In this document: piece after piece, positions 24,747 through 32,666 of the stretch | Layout of the letters: each line of letters opens with the position of its first letter | Numbering within the stretch: the first letter of the stretch is position 1 | Source: Ilyobacter_A sp963675185 | GTDB lineage: Bacteria > Fusobacteriota > Fusobacteriia > Fusobacteriales > Fusobacteriaceae | Assembly: GCA_963675185.2 (NCBI GenBank) | Contig: CAXXOH010000002.1 | Span: 248,001-312,000 of the forward strand | Length of the DNA: 64,000 bases | Reading direction: 5' to 3' | Notes under the pieces: generated by a model | What the model was told of the DNA's origin: nothing | The model's input: the letters and a program-made list of their open reading frames with translations, nothing else | The model's database searches: none | Position numbers and translations under genes: made by a program

Positions 24747-25849
24747 ACAATCAGCTCCCAATCCTTGTAAATCACTTGGTAGTTTTTAGATTTTATCATG
24801 CTAACTATTTCCTCTACAGTACGACTGTCGGATATCTCAAACTGTTCAGTCGATTTATCCTCTTCTTGATATCCGCCGACACTAGTCTTTGACCCGGCGG
24901 AAAACTTTGTAACTCCTAGCCTCAATAAGTTGTCCCTAAACTCGGCTTTCTCCCTGGTAGATACGGTTATGCCTACTTTAGGCATAAATATCCTGTATGC
25001 CAGTATGAACTGTACGAAAGTCTTGTCATCTAGCTGGTACTTAGTCTGAAAGCCTCCTTCTGCATTGTTTATCCTAGGAAGAGAAATGCCGACCTCGGTC
25101 CCAAGATATTTATCCATCAGGTATTTTGCATGCATGCCGTTTAAAAAAGCTTCCTCTTTAAGCTTTCCAAGGCCGAACAAGGTACCTGTAGTCACAGTAC
25201 GAAGTCCGGCTTTTGCACCTCTTTCAGGCGTGTTCAGCCTATAAAGGTAATCTTTTTTTTGCCCAGACAGATGTACCTCGTCATATATCACCTCATTATA
25301 GGTCTCCTGATATATAGTAAGTCCGTCAACTCCAAGTTCTTTTAAAGCCTGGTATTCTTCAGTCTCCAAAGGAAATATCTCAATGGATACAGAAGCAAAA
25401 TATTTTTTCAATATTTTTACTGCGTCCATCAGGTATTCCATGGTGATGAGTTCTTTGGCCTCACCTGTCAAAAGTAGTATATGCTTTATGCCGGTCTTCG
25501 CTATCTCGACTGCTTCTTTTTCTATCTCTTCCAGGTTCAGATGCTTTCTTTTTATATTATTTTCTTGGTTAAATCCGCAGTAGACGCATTTGTTAGTACA
25601 GTAGTTTGATACGTATATTGGTATATACAGCGATATGGTCCTGCCAAAATTTTGCCTAGTCAGCATGTGTGCCTTTCTCGCCATGGCTTCCAAGTGATTT
25701 TTGGCTCTACCCGATAAAAGATTCAAAAAATCCAGATGGTTCAACTTCTCTTTTTCTATGCTTTTTAAGACATCTTCATCTGTCACATTGCTAAAGTATT
25801 CATCAAAGTCAAACCCGTCAAATTTTTTTATTATTTCATAATATGACAT
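24743..25849 (-). CDS. thiH: 2-iminoacetate synthase (tyrosine lyase)
   Basis: Radical-SAM enzyme producing dehydroglycine from tyrosine for the thiazole ring. Cluster motif CTNKCVYCGF at about residues 83-92, LLLTGEAKE, YQETYNE, SAGSKTSVGGY; 368 aa. SD AAGGGTGAG. Requires anaerobic conditions, in line with the inferred lifestyle. Confidence 0.96.
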   Translation of the reverse strand: MSYYEIIKKFDGFDFDEYFSNVTDEDVLKSIEKEKLNHLDFLNLLSGRAKNHLEAMARKAHMLTRQNFGRTISLYIPIYVSNYCTNKCVYCGFNQENNIKRKHLNLEEIEKEAVEIAKTGIKHILLLTGEAKELITMEYLMDAVKILKKYFASVSIEIFPLETEEYQALKELGVDGLTIYQETYNEVIYDEVHLSGQKKDYLYRLNTPERGAKAGLRTVTTGTLFGLGKLKEEAFLNGMHAKYLMDKYLGTEVGISLPRINNAEGGFQTKYQLDDKTFVQFILAYRIFMPKVGITVSTREKAEFRDNLLRLGVTKFSAGSKTSVGGYQEEDKSTEQFEISDSRTVEEIVSMIKSKNYQVIYKDWELIV

Positions 25850-25867
25850 AAACTCACCCTTCTCAAA

Positions 25868-26635
25868 TTAATCATGTAAAAAACCTGTAAGCGGCGAAGA
25901 AGCGCTTGCATACTCTTTTTCATCTGCCATTTTCGATAAATATGCCGCCCTTCCTGCCTCAACTGCCAATTTAAACGCCCTTCCCATTACTACCGGGTCC
26001 TGCGCATCAGCAATTGCAGTATTCACAAGCACTGCAGCAGCTCCCATTTCCATTGCCTCGCATGCTTGGGAAGGTTTGCCTATGCCTGCGTCAACTATTA
26101 TAGGTACGTTCACATTTTCTATAAGCATTTTTATTATATGTTTTGTCTGAAGCCCTTTATTAGAGCCTATAGGTGACCCAAGCGGCATTACTGCAGCAGC
26201 TCCTGCCTCCTCCATTTTCTTGGCGGCAATAAGGTCTGGCATCATGTAGGGTAACACGTGGAACCCTTCTGCAGCCAGCACTTTGGTAGCCTTGATGGTC
26301 TCCTCGTTATCCGGCATAAGGTATTTCATATCGTTTATTATCTCTATTTTTATAAAATCGCCGCACCCGGCTTCCCTTGCTATCCTGGCTATTTTGATAG
26401 CTTCTTCGGCATTTCTTGCACCAGAAGTATTCGGAAGCAGGTTTACATCTTTTGGTATGTAATTCAGTATATTTTCTTGAGGGGATGAAAAATCAACCCT
26501 TCTAAGCGCCATGGTAATCATCTTAGACTCGCTTGCTGCTAGCATATTCGGTATTATATTTTTCGATGCGAATTTGCCTGTCCCTGTCAAAAGTCTATTC
26601 TTAAATTCTTTTCCACCCAATATCAATTTATCCAT
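25868..26635 (-). CDS. thiG: Thiazole synthase
   Basis: Forms the thiazole phosphate from DXP, ThiS-thiocarboxylate and dehydroglycine. LLTGTGKFAS, EIINDMKYLMPDN, LMPLGSPIGSNKGLQ and DAGIGKPSQACEAMEMGAAAVLVNTAIA are present, 255 aa. SD AGGGGG. Confidence 0.97.
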   Translation of the reverse strand: MDKLILGGKEFKNRLLTGTGKFASKNIIPNMLAASESKMITMALRRVDFSSPQENILNYIPKDVNLLPNTSGARNAEEAIKIARIAREAGCGDFIKIEIINDMKYLMPDNEETIKATKVLAAEGFHVLPYMMPDLIAAKKMEEAGAAAVMPLGSPIGSNKGLQTKHIIKMLIENVNVPIIVDAGIGKPSQACEAMEMGAAAVLVNTAIADAQDPVVMGRAFKLAVEAGRAAYLSKMADEKEYASASSPLTGFLHD

Positions 26636-26653
26636 AGTTATCCCCCTTTTAGT

Positions 26654-26854
26654 TTATCCGCCTGATACGAAACGTAAAACTTCTAAGCTGTCGTTCTCAT
26701 TTATGAATCTCTCCGGCCAAAATTCTTTTTTCACTATCTCGTCATTCACGAGAAGTACCACTCCGCTGTGCTCTATCCCTTTGCTTGACACGAAATCAAA
26801 AAGGTTCATGCTGTCTTCTAGAGTCTCCATATTCCCATTTACCTTTATTTCCAC
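26654..26854 (-). CDS. thiS: Sulfur carrier protein ThiS
   Basis: 66-aa ubiquitin-like carrier ending in Gly-Gly (RFVSGG), the site of thiocarboxylation. Initiates at GTG 26854 with GGAGG seven bases upstream. First gene of thiS-thiG-thiH-thiF-thiD2E-thiC under the TPP riboswitch. Confidence 0.95.
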   Translation of the reverse strand: MEIKVNGNMETLEDSMNLFDFVSSKGIEHSGVVLLVNDEIVKKEFWPERFINENDSLEVLRFVSGG

Positions 26855-27000
26855 ATCTTCACCTCCGCAATATTTTAAAAATTTATATAAATGTTTGTTT
26901 TACCCTATTTAATCTACAGTGTTTTTACCGAATTTACACAACACTTGAACTAAAAAGATATAGAATATTCTTAAAAAATTCCAAAAAGGAGGGTGCTTAC

Positions 27001-27105
27001 TTGAAGTTTAAAACCCTTATATTTAAAACTTTTTATTACCATTCTCTATACCCTTTTATATTAGCCGCATTTATCCTACTAGTCGCAGCTATTTTGTTTT
27101 TATGA
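27001..27105 (+). CDS. Possible 34-aa single-span membrane peptide opposite the thi leader
   Basis: TTG codon at 27001 preceded by AAGGAGGG at nine-base spacing. The peptide MKFKTLIFKTFYYHSLYPF is followed by a 15-residue hydrophobic stretch (ILAAFILLVAAILFL) and a TGA stop. A basic/aromatic N-terminus plus one helix is typical of small membrane proteins. It lies on the strand opposite the thiS leader, between the riboswitch terminator and thiS. TTGAAC at 26944 could be a -35, but no good -10 is spaced for it. No homology recognised. Confidence 0.35.
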   Translation: MKFKTLIFKTFYYHSLYPFILAAFILLVAAILFL

Positions 27106-27112
27106 TTATTTC

Positions 27113-27154
27113 TGCTAAAAACAAAAATAGCCGTATAACACGAGGTTATACGGC
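27113..27154 (-). terminator. TPP-riboswitch-controlled terminator
   Basis: Stem GCCGTATAAC / GTTATACGGC (27130-27139 / 27145-27154). On the minus strand it is followed by TATTTTTGTTTTT; 3' of the TPP aptamer and upstream of thiS. Confidence 0.85.
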
Positions 27155-27200
27155 CTTATCTACAAAGTTAATAAAATCGAAAATTTGATTAATAATTAAA

Positions 27201-27290
27201 GACGCGACACGCTTCCCTCCGCTGGTATTACCCAGATCAGGTCCAAAGGGTCGGTAAACTACCTCTCAGCCAAAAGGCTCCCCTAGCGAA
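27201..27290 (-). promoter_or_regulatory. TPP riboswitch (THI element)
   Basis: On the minus strand: AGGGGAGCC..GGCTGAGAGG, then ACCCTTTGAACCTGATC-type core (here GACCCTTTGGACCTGATC), TGGGTAATACCAGCG and AGGGAAGC, the conserved THI-box order. Thiamine pyrophosphate binding should promote the terminator and repress thiSGHF-D2E-C. Confidence 0.97.
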
Positions 27291-27318
27291 CATAGAATAT
27301 TCAGTTTTTATATTTGAA

Positions 27319-27348
27319 AGTATATCACCACCACAAAACAGTTGTCAA
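27319..27348 (-). promoter_or_regulatory. thi operon promoter
   Basis: TTGACA (27348-27343)-18-TATACT (27324-27319) on the minus strand, about 30 bp before the aptamer. Confidence 0.75.
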
Positions 27349-27505
27349 GAATTTTTTAATCTTGTTTGATATATGTAAATTTTTTTTAAATATTGCAGCC
27401 CTGTTTCTCAGGTTTAAAAAGTATAAACAACAATTAGAGGAATTTAACTTGATTTATCAAATAAAAAGTCAATTAGAATAGTATAAAAAATAGGGGGGTG
27501 AAAAA

Positions 27506-28030
27506 ATGCATAAAAAAGTGATGCTCATACCCATTGGACCAATTGAGGAGGAACTGCTAAACCATATAAAAAATCAGTTGCCGAAATTGATTAACAGAAA
27601 TGTCATAATAGGCGGGATTATCCCGGTTCCAAATGCATCCTATGATTCATATCGAAACCAATATTTAGGGAGTGTATTTTTAAATGCACTTGCTGCTCTA
27701 GATTATCCAGATGCAGAAAAAATTATTGGGATAACTGGTGTGGACTGCTATGCCTATGGTTTGAATTTTATATTTGGACAAGCCATAGTTGGCGGTTGGG
27801 AAGCCTTTGTTGCTATTGCGCATCTGCGCCAATCCTTCTACGGTTTGCCTGAAGATGTAGACATTTTTTATGAAAGGGTTCTAAAGGAGCTTGTACACGA
27901 GCTCGGGTATACCTGGTCTCTTGTACACTGCAGTAATCCAAAGTGTGTAATGCATTTCTCAAATTCTCTGTATGACACCGATGTAAAAGCAGCTGAGTTC
28001 TGCCCTGCGTGTAAAAAACTTCTAATATGA
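27506..28030 (+). CDS. Archaemetzincin-like zinc protease homologue with altered active site
   Basis: Family M54 protein: the C-terminal signature is clear (HC at 141-142, NPKCVMHFSNSL, C147, and CPAC at C166/C169). The catalytic motif, normally HExxHxxGxxHC, reads HELGYTWSLVHC: H131 and E132 are present, the second zinc His is Tyr135 and the Gly is Ser. A canonical protease activity is therefore doubtful; the structural Cys zinc site is intact. 174 aa, normal length. SD GGGGGTGA. Single gene, divergent from the thi operon. Confidence 0.88.
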   Translation: MHKKVMLIPIGPIEEELLNHIKNQLPKLINRNVIIGGIIPVPNASYDSYRNQYLGSVFLNALAALDYPDAEKIIGITGVDCYAYGLNFIFGQAIVGGWEAFVAIAHLRQSFYGLPEDVDIFYERVLKELVHELGYTWSLVHCSNPKCVMHFSNSLYDTDVKAAEFCPACKKLLI

Positions 28031-28116
28031 AAAAATATTATACTGTTAACTTTTTAGAAAGAAAAAACATCTAATGGTAAGATTATATTTTTACTTTTAA
28101 ACCGAGGAGGTATCAC

Positions 28117-28524
28117 ATGAAAAAAATACTTTTATTACTATTTGGCCTGGTCTTTATGATTGGCTGTACCCAACTTCTTAAAAAACCAGTAAATATAGCA
28201 GAAGAGATTGAGGGGAAAACCTATGTTCTTCAGGAAACTATAGATGACAGCAAAATAACTCTCCATTTTTCGGAGGGGAGGCTAACCGGAACTGCAGGGG
28301 TTAATTTATATTTTTCCTCTTACAGGCTTTCAGGTAACAAAATAAGTGTGGGAAAAGCCATAGGGAGCACTATGATGGCCGGGCCCGAAAATCTTATGCA
28401 GCAGGAAAGGGATTATTTGGAAAACTTGGCAGATATAGTGCAGGTAGCATTAAGTGAAAGTGTTCTCACCTTGACTACAAACAGTGGAAACGTTTTAAGC
28501 TTCGAAGAGGAATCAGAAAATTAA
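28117..28524 (+). CDS. META-domain lipoprotein
   Basis: Signal peptide with lipobox MIGC (C17), then a META/HslJ-like domain (ITLHFSEGRLTGTAGVNLYFSSYRLSGNKISVG...MMAGPENLMQQERDYLENL). Likely attached to the outer membrane or periplasmic side. Family role unknown, in E. coli HslJ linked to stress and novobiocin response. SD GAGGAGG. Downstream of the archaemetzincin-like gene by 86 bp. Confidence 0.85.
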   Translation: MKKILLLLFGLVFMIGCTQLLKKPVNIAEEIEGKTYVLQETIDDSKITLHFSEGRLTGTAGVNLYFSSYRLSGNKISVGKAIGSTMMAGPENLMQQERDYLENLADIVQVALSESVLTLTTNSGNVLSFEEESEN

Positions 28525-28606
28525 AATATAGCCCTTTAGAATAAATTTGTAGCTCTGAAAAAATTATAATATATTTGTTTTAAAGCATTTCATGAGGAGG
28601 TTATCT

Positions 28607-28873
28607 ATGAAGATTAAAATCGAAAAGAATATTCCCGAAGAAAAGCTGGAAGAGATAAAAAAGTGGCCCATTTGGGAAAAGGAGGTTTCCGAGTTCCCAT
28701 GGTTTTACGGCGAGACCGAAGTATGCTATATTTTAGAGGGGCATGTCATAGTCACTCCGGAGAGTGGAGAACCCGTAGAAATATCCCCGGGCGACTATGT
28801 CTTATTCCCTGCCGGCATGGCGTGTACTTGGAAAATAACCAAAAACATAAGAAAACACTACGACTTTATTTAA
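28607..28873 (+). CDS. Small cupin-domain protein
   Basis: 88-aa single cupin (cupin_3/EutQ-like): WFYGETEVCYILEGHVIVTPESGEPVEISPGDYVLFPAGMACTW. Metal ligands typical of motif 1 are reduced (E, C rather than His pairs). ATG 28607 follows GAGGAGG; an ATG at 28592 is less likely. Its 3' end abuts a plasmid rep remnant. Substrate unknown. Confidence 0.88.
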   Translation: MKIKIEKNIPEEKLEEIKKWPIWEKEVSEFPWFYGETEVCYILEGHVIVTPESGEPVEISPGDYVLFPAGMACTWKITKNIRKHYDFI

Positions 28874-28883
28874 TCCCAGTAAT

Positions 28884-29497
28884 ATGGGGAAAAAATCAAT
28901 TAAAGCCCCAGTTGGTGCTAGATTTTTATCCTTAACTCTTACAAGAAATTTAGGCCCTTATTCTAAATATTTTAATACTTATCATCCACATTTTCATATT
29001 TTGCTTGTTGTTAAAGGAAGTTATTTTTCTAAAAATTATATAACTAAAACTGAATGGCGGGAAATGTGGCAACAAAGTTTAGGATTAAATTATAAGCCTA
29101 ATATTGACATTAAAGTTGTTAACGATAACCAGAATAAAAAATTGTTACAACTGATGGTATTAAAAAAAATCATATTCTAGTGCCGTTTTTGAAACTGCTA
29201 AATATTCTATAAAAGGTAATGATGTTGTTTTTAAAGATAAAAATAAAATGGATTTTATAGATGAAGGAGTAAAAGTTTTATCTGAGGCTTTATCTAGAAA
29301 GCGTTTATTAGCTTTTGGAGGTACTTTAAAAGACGTTAAACAAACTTTTGGCTTGAAGATGTGAAGTTCTGAATTATGACCTTATAGTGGCTGATAACCA
29401 TCTTAATAATTGTACTTGGCCAATTTGTAAAGAGAAAATGACATATAAACTTTATCAATGGAATTTTAGTACTTATTTGGTTTTTAGTTTTAAATAA
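28884..29497 (+). pseudogene. Rolling-circle plasmid replication protein (Rep_1 family), degraded
   Basis: Fragments in different frames match the pUB110/pC194-type Rep: RFLSLTLTRN (LTLT motif), then directly YHPHFHILLVVKGSYFSKNYIT (His-x-His metal motif) and EWREMWQQSLGLNYKPNIDIKVV; after a shift near 29165, AVFETAKYSIKGNDVV, IDEGVKVLSEALSRKRLLAFGGTLKDVKQTFGL; after further shifts near 29355, DLIVADNHL and YQWNFSTYLVF. About 45 residues between LTLT and HPHFH, and the N-terminus, are missing. It is a fossil of an integrated small plasmid. Codons are more A/T-ended than those of neighbouring genes. Confidence 0.85.
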
Positions 29498-29519
29498 AAT
29501 ATTTTAAGGGGGCTTAATT

Positions 29520-29816
29520 ATGTCAGTAAAAGCAATAATTTATTATGGAAGCGAATTAAAGGTTTATGATTCTTCGCATCCTCAGATGGGAAATATTTGG
29601 ACTGATGATAATGGAATTTTGCATATTGAAGCTATTGGAGAAAAAATAGAAATACATGGCTTACCTTTTTCTCTTCATTATTCTGAAAAAATTTATAAAT
29701 CTAAAGAAGAAAGAGATAAAGAAAAAAAGCATGAACTAGAAAGTTGTGATGAAAATTATGGGAAAACATTAACTCAAAAAGCTATGGAAAATGTATTTAA
29801 AGATATTAAATTATAA
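29520..29816 (+). CDS. Hypothetical protein, probable plasmid-derived (98 aa)
   Basis: Not recognised. Intact frame with AAGGGGGC before its ATG. N-terminal beta-rich part (AIIYYGSELKVYDS, IWTDDNGILHIEAIGEKIEIHG) and a charged helical C-terminus. AT-rich codon use like the rep fossil that precedes it by 22 bp, so it likely came with the plasmid. A terminator follows directly. Confidence 0.6.
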   Translation: MSVKAIIYYGSELKVYDSSHPQMGNIWTDDNGILHIEAIGEKIEIHGLPFSLHYSEKIYKSKEERDKEKKHELESCDENYGKTLTQKAMENVFKDIKL

Positions 29817-29840
29817 ATAGTGATATATAAAAAAGTTACT

Positions 29841-29870
29841 AAAGCAGTTACGGCTGCTTTTTTTATTTCA
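29841..29870 (+). terminator. Terminator after the plasmid-derived gene
   Basis: AAAGCAG TTACGG CTGCTTT (29841-29860) followed by TTTTATTTC. Confidence 0.8.
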
Positions 29871-30148
29871 TATATAAATTTTCAAGGGTATAATTGTTAG
29901 TAGTATGACAAACGTAATCAGCAGGTATGATAAAATTAAATTAAGTTCTAAAGAAAAAATTAAATCACTAGACAAATGTTTGATGATTTTTGTAATAAAA
30001 ATAAAAAGTATAAAAAACTGCCATATTTTCGTATGCTTTAGAGGTTTTTTACAAAAATACAGTAAGATAATATTATGGTTTTTTAGTATTGTTCGCCCTA
30101 CATCAAACCGGTTAATGTCGACATATTATTAAAATATGGAGGTGTTTT
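29871..30148. other. AT-rich gap right of the plasmid remnant
   Basis: A 75-codon frame at 29905-30132 has no ribosome site and no recognisable family. The stretch may be further plasmid debris. The right-hand 40 bp contain the RBS of the next gene (GGAGGTG). Confidence 0.4.
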
Positions 30149-30634
30149 ATGAGCAAAGAGTATCTTCCACTTTTAGATATAGAAAATATACTTCCCATTC
30201 TGGATAAAATAGCAATCTTTGGGGGATTTTCAGAAAAACAGCTTTATAAGATCTTCAGAATTTTGGAAAAAGTAAGCTACAAAAAAGATGAGATTGTATT
30301 TAGACAGGGGGAATCTCCTACGCACATCTACATAGTTGAATCCGGCAGGGTGAGGCTTTTCATAGAAGAGGACTATACCCCTCTTCAGCTGTTCGAGTTC
30401 CACCCAGGAGAGTGTTTTGGGGAGAGCTCTCTCATCGGGATAATACCGCACACTGCAAGTGCCATCTGCATCGAAAAAACCGAGCTAATTGTGCTGTCAA
30501 AAGCCGCCCTCCATTCTCTATACAAAGACGACATAGAACTCTTCGCCCTGATAATCTTGAACATAGCCAGAGAAACCTGTAGGAACCTGGCTAAAACTGA
30601 CAACATCTTAATGCACTATGTATTAAAAAAATAG
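30149..30634 (+). CDS. Cyclic-nucleotide-binding domain protein without HTH
   Basis: 161 aa, essentially one Crp-like cNMP-binding beta barrel: IFGGFSEKQLYKIF, DEIVFRQGESPTHIYIVESGRVRLF, PGECFGESSLIG and TASAICIEKTELIVL, followed by a long helix. No DNA-binding domain follows, so it is a sensor or partner protein rather than a Crp-type activator. The ligand may be a cyclic nucleotide or none. SD GGAGG. Confidence 0.88.
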   Translation: MSKEYLPLLDIENILPILDKIAIFGGFSEKQLYKIFRILEKVSYKKDEIVFRQGESPTHIYIVESGRVRLFIEEDYTPLQLFEFHPGECFGESSLIGIIPHTASAICIEKTELIVLSKAALHSLYKDDIELFALIILNIARETCRNLAKTDNILMHYVLKK

Positions 30635-30678
30635 AAGAGTCACCCGCAGACTAGGTTATGCAGGTGACTCTTCTATTT
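30629..30678. terminator. Long bidirectional terminator
   Basis: 16-bp perfect stem (30629-30644 / 30663-30678) with core GAAGAGTCACC/GGTGACTCTTC. It includes the stop codon of the cNMP-binding gene and serves the convergent LolA-like gene as well. Confidence 0.85.
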
Positions 30679-30721
30679 AAAGTATAAGTTGCTCTAGACT
30701 AAACAAAATTCATTGAATCTT

Positions 30722-31447
30722 CTACCTTCTCTCCAAATTTTGAAGAGAAAAAATAGCGCTGTCAATATTTTCATCAAGCTTTATCTCCGCTACTATTACC
30801 TCTGTGTATGAATCTTTTTTTAATTTATCGTCCATTTTCAACCTTGTGGCATAATATCTATCCCCTATCTTTTGATACTCGTCTATTGTCATTAACTTTA
30901 GTAATTTTCCTGAGTCAGCATACATTTCTGCTTTTTTTATCATGTACGTGTCTTTCTCTACCCACATTATCTGTTTATCATACGTCACCTCCATGTTTGG
31001 TTTCGAGTTCAGCTCAATTACATATTCTGTATTTTTTTCTTCTTTTATCTTGGAATTATATTTTTCTGTATACTTACTTTTATCCGTCTGATCCTCATAC
31101 GAAAAATCACTACCCATGATACTTTTTCTCAGCATATGCCCTGACAATTTTTGTGTCCTATTTGCTTTTGGAAGGTATAACCACAAATTATCATCTTTTT
31201 TTAAATATTTCGTTCCTTTATCTCTTGCCGGACTTAAAAACTCTATAAGAGATTCACTACCCTGTATATAAGAAATCATTGTCTTTTTATACTCTTTCTC
31301 CTTTTTGTGTATAATCATTTCCGATTTTGAAATTAAAGAATCAGGCGACATATTTTTATCAACTTTTTCTAAGATTTCCTGGGCTGTTTCTCCCAATACA
31401 GTAAAAGATAATATCAGCACTAATACAGCTGTTAATATTTTTTTCAT
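30722..31447 (-). CDS. Outer membrane lipoprotein-sorting protein (LolA-like)
   Basis: Periplasmic protein with a cleavable signal (MKKILTAVLVLILSFTVLG). COG2834-type half-barrel: ISYIQGSESLIEFLSPARDKGTKYLKKDDNLWLYLPKANRTQKLSGHMLRKSIMGSDFSYED is the family signature. It is thought to bind lipid or lipoprotein for the partner FtsX-like permeases. Last gene of the TetR-permease-permease-LolA set; 13 bp after the permease. SD AAGGAAGTGA. Confidence 0.88.
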   Translation of the reverse strand: MKKILTAVLVLILSFTVLGETAQEILEKVDKNMSPDSLISKSEMIIHKKEKEYKKTMISYIQGSESLIEFLSPARDKGTKYLKKDDNLWLYLPKANRTQKLSGHMLRKSIMGSDFSYEDQTDKSKYTEKYNSKIKEEKNTEYVIELNSKPNMEVTYDKQIMWVEKDTYMIKKAEMYADSGKLLKLMTIDEYQKIGDRYYATRLKMDDKLKKDSYTEVIVAEIKLDENIDSAIFSLQNLERR

Positions 31448-31460
31448 CTACTTCACTTCC

Positions 31461-32654
31461 TTAATCTCTCAGGTTTTCAACCGCCTCTTTTTTTATCTCT
31501 TTTACCGTGGGAATAATTGTTGCAACTATTCCTAGTCCCGTCCCAACAATCAATCCTAAAATCAGCATACCCGGGGTTAATTTCGTGTATATTCTTTGGC
31601 CGAAGTTTATTCCTGTAGATATTTTTTCTATTGCCTGGCCTATGAATATCCCTTTTTTTGATATCCAGTATGTCACTGTCCCACCTAAAAACAAGCCACC
31701 TATCGACCCTATAAAGCCTATTAAAAGCCCTTCTGTGATCAACATCCAGAATATTTTTCTTTCTTCCATTCCAAGCGCTTTCATTACGCCTATCTCTTTT
31801 CTTCTTTCAAAAACTGCCATCATCATCGTATTAAAAATTCCTATTCCCGCTAAAAGCCCGAGTATAATTGCTATAATAATTTTTGCTACATTCCAAATTT
31901 CTATTGCGCTTGCAAAACCTATTTCTGTCCATTTCTGTACTAGATAATCATCTTCAGAAAAATTCTCAACAATTTTCTCCTTTACTTCATCTATTTGGTT
32001 TTGATCTGCTACATTCACCATAACCTCCGTTGCCGATCCTTCCATATCGAGTAGGTACATGGCATTTTCCAGAGTTATATAGAACCCCTTATTTAACGAT
32101 GGCCCTATGTCGTAAAACCCGATCACTCTATAATTTAATCCGTATGTCGACCCATACTGAGTTGCCGTTAATATTGTTATCTCATCTCCTAGGTTCAATT
32201 TCAGTCTATCCCGTAATTTCCTCCCCACTAATATTTCGTCTTCTTTTGAGTAATTCAGAGCTTCCCCTTCATATATCCTTTCGCTTACATAGTCATTCTC
32301 TTCTACACCGAATCCTATGGCTGCTTCATCTTTATCCTCGTAGAACACATATCCAGCAAAACTGATTTTAGCTTTATAGTTTTCTACCCCCTCTATATTC
32401 ATTAATCTTTCTTTTACCTCTTCTATGTCCACATTTGAAGAGGTGTCGAAGGTCTTAGATTTTATTTTGAAATCTGATGACACTATCTTTATATCCCCTG
32501 TCAATCTTGTGGTCTCTTCTTTAATCAAAGTTTCCATCCCCTCTATGTACCCGTAGCCAAAAATTAATCCACCTATTCCAATTACAATGGTTAACATTGT
32601 CAGTAACGTCCTTCTTGAATTTCGGAAAATGTTCCTAAACGCAATTTTTAACAT
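31461..32654 (-). CDS. ABC transporter permease, FtsX/MacB-LolE type
   Basis: 397 aa: N-terminal helix (TLLTMLTIVIGIGGLIFGYGYI), a periplasmic MacB-PCD-like domain (about 45-245), then three helices of the FtsX domain (IILGLLAGIGIFNTMMMAVFERRKEIGVMKALGMEERKIFWM). Pairs with the next permease. Would move lipids or lipoproteins with the LolA-like protein. The ATPase it needs is not encoded in this operon. Confidence 0.88.
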   Translation of the reverse strand: MLKIAFRNIFRNSRRTLLTMLTIVIGIGGLIFGYGYIEGMETLIKEETTRLTGDIKIVSSDFKIKSKTFDTSSNVDIEEVKERLMNIEGVENYKAKISFAGYVFYEDKDEAAIGFGVEENDYVSERIYEGEALNYSKEDEILVGRKLRDRLKLNLGDEITILTATQYGSTYGLNYRVIGFYDIGPSLNKGFYITLENAMYLLDMEGSATEVMVNVADQNQIDEVKEKIVENFSEDDYLVQKWTEIGFASAIEIWNVAKIIIAIILGLLAGIGIFNTMMMAVFERRKEIGVMKALGMEERKIFWMLITEGLLIGFIGSIGGLFLGGTVTYWISKKGIFIGQAIEKISTGINFGQRIYTKLTPGMLILGLIVGTGLGIVATIIPTVKEIKKEAVENLRD

Positions 32655-32666
32655 CTCAAAATCACC

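Noticed and set aside
27130..27154. Plus-strand terminator for the 34-aa ORF
   Set aside because: No T tract follows on the plus strand; the U-rich tail is on the minus strand, so it belongs to the TPP switch.
29905..30132. 75-codon plus-strand frame
   Set aside because: No ribosome binding site, unusual composition, no family; probably plasmid debris.
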